Shown here in pieces: positions 5,385 to 8,002 of a stretch of 8,002 nucleotides of DNA. The DNA is from Synechococcaceae cyanobacterium (GTDB lineage: Bacteria; Cyanobacteriota; Cyanobacteriia; PCC-6307; Cyanobiaceae): positions 1 to 8,002 of the forward strand of contig CANHGA010000089.1 in assembly GCA_947460085.1 (NCBI GenBank). Direction: 5' to 3'. The notes beneath the pieces were generated by a model, which saw nothing but the letters and a program-made list of their open reading frames with translations, ran no database searches and was not told the DNA's origin. The position numbers and the translations under genes were made by a program. Within the stretch, counting starts at the first letter, position 1, and the number at the start of each line of letters is the position of its first letter.

Positions 5385-6158
5385 ATGGCCCCGATGGACC
5401 GCGCGTTCCCCGTGAGCCAACCCCGGTCGGCCCCCCACCTGGAGCCAGAACAGCAGAGCGATGAGCAGCCCCATCACCATCCCGTGCCATCGGGACTGGT
5501 GCGTTTGTACGGCCTGCTTGCCGTTTTGTTTGTGCTGTTGCCCGAATGGATGGCAGACCTACGCCAGCTGTCGCGCAACGTGCGCATCCAGGCCCATGAG
5601 GTCGATCGCGATCGCCTCTCCATCACCCTGCGCCGGCGGCGGGAGGCCCGGCGGCGGCGTCCCCTCAAGGGCAAGGGAGCCCTCACCAATCCTGACCTGG
5701 CCCAGGCCATCCCTGCGTCGCGCTCGGTTCAGCAGCCCCATGCCCGTCCCCAATGGCCGGTCACTGTTGGGCGGGCAGCGCTTTTGTTGGGGGTCGGCGC
5801 TGGCTTTTTATGGGGTGCCAACCAGTTGAAACCCCTGCCGCGGCTGCTCTTTCCCCAGGCTGGCCCATCCCGCCAGGCTGAGCCGTTGCCAGGTGCCGGC
5901 GTGCCGGTGGGGCAGCTGCGGTTGCAAAGCTCCGGGCCCAGTTGGGTGGAGGTGCGCAACTTGGAGGGAGAAACCCTCTATGGCGCCATCCTTCAAGGGC
6001 AGGTGCTGGTTCCATTGGGCCGGGGGGTGAAGGTGCTGGCGGGTCGTCCTGATTTGGTGCGGGTTTCTGTGGCAGGCGGGCGGCCCAAAGTGCTGGGCAG
6101 GATTGATCAAATTGCCTGGGTGGAGGTTCCGGTTCGCGAAGGGTTGGCCCCGCCCTGA
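5385..6158 (+). CDS. Two-pass membrane protein with RodZ C-terminal-like (DUF4115-type) domain
   Basis: 257 residues from the ATG at 5385; an ATG at 5394 and an upstream TTG at 5343 are alternatives. A Pro/His-rich start is followed by a hydrophobic segment (38-57, GLVRLYGLLAVLFVLLPEWM), a strongly basic loop with RRRREARRRR (83-92), a second hydrophobic segment (about 126-146), a Pro-rich linker, and a beta-rich C-terminal domain (about 185-257) with SWVEVRNLEGETLYGAIL, a glycine-rich strand series and VRVSVAGGRPKVLG. That last part resembles the periplasmic domain of RodZ, the bacterial cell-shape protein. The basic loop should stay in the cytoplasm, putting both ends outside. The RodZ cytoplasmic helix-turn-helix that contacts MreB is absent. 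It is 29 bp upstream of the next gene, a likely operon partner. The domain call comes from pattern, not a search. Confidence 0.65.
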   Translation: MAPMDRAFPVSQPRSAPHLEPEQQSDEQPHHHPVPSGLVRLYGLLAVLFVLLPEWMADLRQLSRNVRIQAHEVDRDRLSITLRRRREARRRRPLKGKGALTNPDLAQAIPASRSVQQPHARPQWPVTVGRAALLLGVGAGFLWGANQLKPLPRLLFPQAGPSRQAEPLPGAGVPVGQLRLQSSGPSWVEVRNLEGETLYGAILQGQVLVPLGRGVKVLAGRPDLVRVSVAGGRPKVLGRIDQIAWVEVPVREGLAPP

Positions 6159-6187
6159 AGCAAGATGGCCCTTCGCTGTCTGTAGCT

Positions 6188-6541
6188 ATGGCCCGTTTCC
6201 TTTTGGTGCTGAAGCCCCGATCAGTGGTGCAGCCGCGGGCCTTGATTGAGGCGCTGAAGCCGATGTTGCAGGTTTTGCAGGCGGAGGTGGATCACGAGAC
6301 CATCGCCCACATGAGTGCGGTGGTTCGGGTGAGTGGGGAGCAGCAGCGGATGCAGTTGTTTGCCGATGTGCAGAACAAGGCCGATGGGGTGGTGCTGGAG
6401 CTGGCGATCATGAGCCGGGAGTCCATGGGCCGCGGCGCCCCCCAAACCCTGGCTGTTTTTGAGGAGTTGGTGAAGCAAGCGGGCTTGATCGCCGGAGTCG
6501 ATGTGGTGTTTCGCTCCGATCGCGACGGCCCTATCGCCTGA
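6188..6541 (+). CDS. Hypothetical protein
   Basis: 117 residues, soluble, no cysteine, no signal peptide. It starts with a strand (ARFLLVLKPRSVV), a helix (PRALIEALKPMLQVLQAEVDHETI), strands (MSAVVRVSGEQQRMQLFADVQ; VVLELAIMSRE), a helix (PQTLAVFEELVKQAG) and a final strand (GVDVVFRSD). This alternating pattern suggests a small ferredoxin-like alpha/beta fold, but I do not recognise a family. It follows the RodZ-like gene by 29 bp on the same strand and is probably co-transcribed. There is no clear Shine-Dalgarno sequence; a six-codon ORF (6166-6186) ends just before the start, which may be chance. Confidence 0.7.
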   Translation: MARFLLVLKPRSVVQPRALIEALKPMLQVLQAEVDHETIAHMSAVVRVSGEQQRMQLFADVQNKADGVVLELAIMSRESMGRGAPQTLAVFEELVKQAGLIAGVDVVFRSDRDGPIA

Positions 6542-6558
6542 ACTTGCCGCCCTATCTG

Positions 6559-6582
6559 GTGCTTGCGGCTCAGGCTGAGCAC
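6559..6582 (+). terminator. Inverted repeats downstream of the 6188 gene
   Basis: Two overlapping options lie 18 nt after the stop: GTGCT (6559-6563) with AGCAC (6578-6582), or the tighter GCTCA-GGC-TGAGC (6568-6580). TAAATATGG follows instead of a T-tract, so this may be a weak terminator or an operator; TAAATA (6583-6588) could be a -10 box for the next gene. Confidence 0.28.
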
Positions 6583-6638
6583 TAAATATGGGGGTTTGTG
6601 CCTAGGATGTTGCTACCAGATTGGTTAGTAGCGGCCCC

Positions 6639-7007
6639 ATGAAGACCTTGGTCAAGTCTTTGAAGAGCACGTTGATGCTCGGGCTGGAGGATCGGGAGGC
6701 TTTCAGGCTTCCAGCACCCCACGTTTATGTGAAGGCGATCGCCTGCGAGGCCGACCTGATCACCTCCCTGAGTGGGGTTGCCGAGCTCACCCGCACCCTG
6801 GGGTTCACCGAATCCCCAGAAACGCTCTATGGCGATGGTGGTCGCAGCGCCACCTATCACGTCGACCATGGCCAGGTTTCGGTATCGATTGCGGTGGAAT
6901 GCAATCCCATGGCCAAAACCGTGGCCCTGGCGGTTTCAGGTTTGGATGCAGACACCACCTACGACCAGTTCAACGAAACGGTTCAGGCCTTGTTTGGTGA
7001 TTGCTGA
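6639..7007 (+). CDS. Hypothetical protein
   Basis: 122 residues from the ATG at 6639. A basic N-terminus (MKTLVKSLKSTLM) precedes an apparent alpha/beta domain: VYVKAIACEADLITSLSGVA, a stretch with ETLYGDGGRSATYHVD, a strand pair (GQVSVSIAVECN; KTVALAVSGLD) and a final helix (YDQFNETVQALFGDC). No signal peptide or membrane span. I do not recognise the family. A TTG at 6621 would add only six residues. A hairpin (GCTAC 6612-6616 / GTAGC 6628-6632) ends 6 nt before the ATG, where a ribosome binding site would normally lie, so translation may be structure-limited. The gap to the upstream gene is 97 bp with inverted repeats, so it may have its own promoter. An exact HIP1 octamer lies inside it at 6735-6742. 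Confidence 0.68.
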   Translation: MKTLVKSLKSTLMLGLEDREAFRLPAPHVYVKAIACEADLITSLSGVAELTRTLGFTESPETLYGDGGRSATYHVDHGQVSVSIAVECNPMAKTVALAVSGLDADTTYDQFNETVQALFGDC

Positions 7008-7020
7008 TCCCTTGGCCCCA

Positions 7021-7160
7021 TAGTGGTATGCAGACGGGGTCTGGGCTTGGCCCAGGCCACATGAGGAAAGTGCGGTGCGGGCTCGCTTTGCGATCCCAAC
7101 TCCGCCGCTGTCCCGCAACTGTGATGGGGTTCGCCCCTTAGTCAGAACACTCACCGTCCC
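7021..7160 (+). ncRNA. Cobalamin (B12) riboswitch
   Basis: Several conserved parts occur in the right order: GAGGAAAGTGCGGTGCG (7063-7079), the B12-box core GCTGTCCCGCAACTGTGA (7107-7124), and AGTCAGAACAC (7140-7150). Supporting helices are GACGG (7033-7037) with CCGTC (7154-7158) closing the element, CTGGGC/GCCCAG (7041-7055), and GGGG-TTCG-CCCC (7126-7137). It sits between the 6639 gene and hupE, which starts 36 nt downstream. Cobalamin binding normally turns such genes off. The outer boundaries are approximate. Confidence 0.92.
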
Positions 7161-7172
7161 TAATCCCATCGC

Positions 7173-7188
7173 CTCGGCGCGGACCGAG
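7173..7188 (+). promoter_or_regulatory. Likely riboswitch expression-platform hairpin at the hupE start
   Basis: CTCGG (7173-7177) pairs with CCGAG (7184-7188), loop CGCGGA. The right arm overlaps the GAGAAG (7186-7191) that is the only ribosome-binding-like sequence before the ATG at 7197. No T-tract follows, which favours control of translation initiation over termination. Confidence 0.5.
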
Positions 7189-7196
7189 AAGACTGC

Positions 7197-7820
7197 ATGA
7201 AATCGATTTCTGCTGCTTTTGCAGCGGCTCTAGCCGCTTTGGGCGTCGTTGTCTCGAGCACCCCGGCCCAAGCCCACGGCGGGGCGGCCGCTGGTGTGGG
7301 GGCTGTTGGTGTGATGGGGGGGGTGGTCCATCCGCTCTTGGGCTTGGATCACCTCACCCTGCTATTGGCTGTCGGGGCCGCCGCAGCCACCATCTCCTGG
7401 CAACTGTTGGTTTGGGCTTTTGCCGGTGCCTTGGCTGGAGCGGCGATTGGCGCTACCGGTGGTGGCATGCCTGGGGCTGAAGGTCTCGCGGCCCTCGCCA
7501 TTTCCGCAGTTGGCTTGCTGTTGTTCTCGGCTGGCAAGGTTGCCAAGGCAGGCACCGGACCCCTGGGTGGCGTTGTCGTGGCAGCGGCCTTGGCCATCCA
7601 CGCCATGCTCCACGGCCTGGAGGCTCCGCAAGACAGCAGCACCTGGATCTGGTGGAGCGGCGCCTTGGTGAGTTCCGCCTGTATCTGTGGGGGAGCTGCC
7701 CTGCTGTTCAAGCAACTGCCCGCCCCCTGGATCAAGGGGCTTGCCCTGGCCTTTGTGTTGATCGGTGGTGTTTTGGCCGTTGGATCCCTGGGGCCGTTGG
7801 CTGCTGGTGCTGGGGTCTGA
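7197..7820 (+). CDS. hupE: HupE/UreJ-family metal permease, probable cobalt transporter
   Basis: 207 residues, the usual family length. A signal peptide (1-26, ending AQA) would leave His27 as the mature N-terminus. The first conserved motif is HPLLGLDHLTLLLAVG (45-60) with H45, D51 and H52; the second is HAMLHGLE (135-142) with H135, H139 and E142. These are the residues thought to bind metal. About six hydrophobic segments make an integral inner-membrane protein. HupE/UreJ proteins carry Ni2+ or Co2+; the cobalamin riboswitch directly upstream argues for cobalt uptake for B12 synthesis, as comparative genomics has proposed for cyanobacterial HupE genes. No hydrogenase or urease gene is in the window. 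Regulation is expected to be repression by B12 through the leader. Confidence 0.9.
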   Translation: MKSISAAFAAALAALGVVVSSTPAQAHGGAAAGVGAVGVMGGVVHPLLGLDHLTLLLAVGAAAATISWQLLVWAFAGALAGAAIGATGGGMPGAEGLAALAISAVGLLLFSAGKVAKAGTGPLGGVVVAAALAIHAMLHGLEAPQDSSTWIWWSGALVSSACICGGAALLFKQLPAPWIKGLALAFVLIGGVLAVGSLGPLAAGAGV

Positions 7821-7848
7821 TCAGTCCATCGGCAGGCGTAGCCAAATC

Positions 7849-7855
7849 TTTTTTT
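7849..7855 (+). terminator. T7 tract after hupE (weak terminator candidate)
   Basis: Seven consecutive T lie about 30 nt after the hupE stop. The preceding DNA offers only a 3-bp GGC/GCC stem (7836-7843), so intrinsic termination would be weak. Confidence 0.2.
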
Positions 7856-7882
7856 CGTCTTTCGACCAACCTCCAGCTCTTC

Positions 7883-7929
7883 ACGATGAAGTCTTTTTTA
7901 ACGATTAAAAATCTTTTGACGATGAAGTC
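7883..7929 (+). repeat. 11-bp direct repeat giving two in-frame start codons
   Basis: ACGATGAAGTC occurs at 7883-7893 and 7919-7929, exactly 36 bp apart and in frame. Each copy contains an ATG followed by Lys-Ser, so translation could begin at 7886 or 7922. Confidence 0.9.
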
Positions 7930-8002
7930 ATCCTTCCAGGCACTGCTTCTTGCTAGTGGCTTGGGTGCGGCCGCATTGCTGTTGGCGGCCCCAGCTCTAG
8001 CC
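7886..8002 (+). CDS. Exported protein, N-terminal part only (runs off right edge)
   Basis: The frame is open from the ATG at 7886 to the window edge (39 codons). The last 27 codons, from the second ATG at 7922, encode a textbook signal peptide: Lys2, a Leu/Ala-rich core, and an Ala-Pro-Ala-Leu-Ala end that suits signal peptidase I cleavage at the edge. The 7922 start gives the better signal peptide length; starting at 7886 adds a 12-residue Lys/Leu extension. No ribosome binding site is clear for either. The mature protein is outside the window so its function is unknown. It is 65 bp after hupE on the same strand and might be co-transcribed with it under B12 control. Confidence 0.65.
   Translation, partial: MKSFLTIKNLLTMKSSFQALLLASGLGAAALLLAAPALA

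Noticed and set aside
5608..5615. HIP1 octamers GCGATCGC (also 6735-6742)
   Set aside because: They are common dispersed signatures of cyanobacterial genomes and not a local functional element; used only as taxonomic support.
6166..6186. Six-codon ORF ending just before the 6188 gene, as a leader peptide
   Set aside because: It is too short, has no ribosome binding site, and shows no attenuator-type codon run or alternate hairpins.
1..8002. CRISPR arrays, IS elements, tRNAs, rRNAs, phage genes
   Set aside because: No regularly spaced repeats, transposase motifs, terminal inverted repeats, cloverleaf sequences or rRNA segments were seen.

Overview
The window looks like chromosomal DNA from a GC-rich unicellular picocyanobacterium (Synechococcus/Cyanobium type). 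The evidence is a CP12 gene of the short picocyanobacterial form, an RpaB/Ycf27-family OmpR regulator, several small unfamiliar proteins, a HupE gene behind a cobalamin riboswitch, and two exact HIP1 octamers (GCGATCGC at 5608-5615 and 6735-6742). No tRNA, rRNA, CRISPR array, transposase or phage gene is visible. No stretch over 300 bp is empty: the largest gaps are about 205 bp on each side of the AP2 / minus-strand gene pair.

Layout. 1-1436 (minus) is the 5' two thirds of a P-type cation ATPase that runs off the left edge and lacks the usual cytoplasmic N-terminus. 1570-1947 (plus) is a small exported protein, convergent with 1961-2785 (minus), an OmpR response regulator of the RpaB family with a tandem-repeat N-terminal tail. 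Divergent from it, 2991-3344 (plus) is a stand-alone AP2 DNA-binding-domain protein whose 3' end overlaps an unknown minus-strand gene (3328-3738). From 3946 all genes are on the plus strand: cp12 (3946-4164), a LuxR/NarL-type regulator with an atypical receiver (4254-4940), a 76-residue unknown protein (5074-5304), a two-pass membrane protein with a RodZ-C-like domain (5385-6158), two unknown proteins (6188-6541, 6639-7007), a cobalamin riboswitch (about 7021-7160), hupE (7197-7820), and the signal peptide of another exported protein (7886 to the right edge).

How the parts fit. Three putative DNA-binding regulators (RpaB-like, AP2, LuxR-type) lie within 3 kb, flanking the Calvin-cycle regulator CP12. 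A shared light/redox role is only inference. The clearest functional unit is riboswitch plus hupE, which predicts B12-repressed cobalt (or nickel) uptake. The most unusual items are the AP2 protein with no nuclease domain, the LuxR-type regulator without the receiver acidic pair, the RodZ-C-like protein without the RodZ HTH, and two independent exact 15-bp in-frame tandem duplications (in the RpaB-like tail and across the LuxR-type stop codon).
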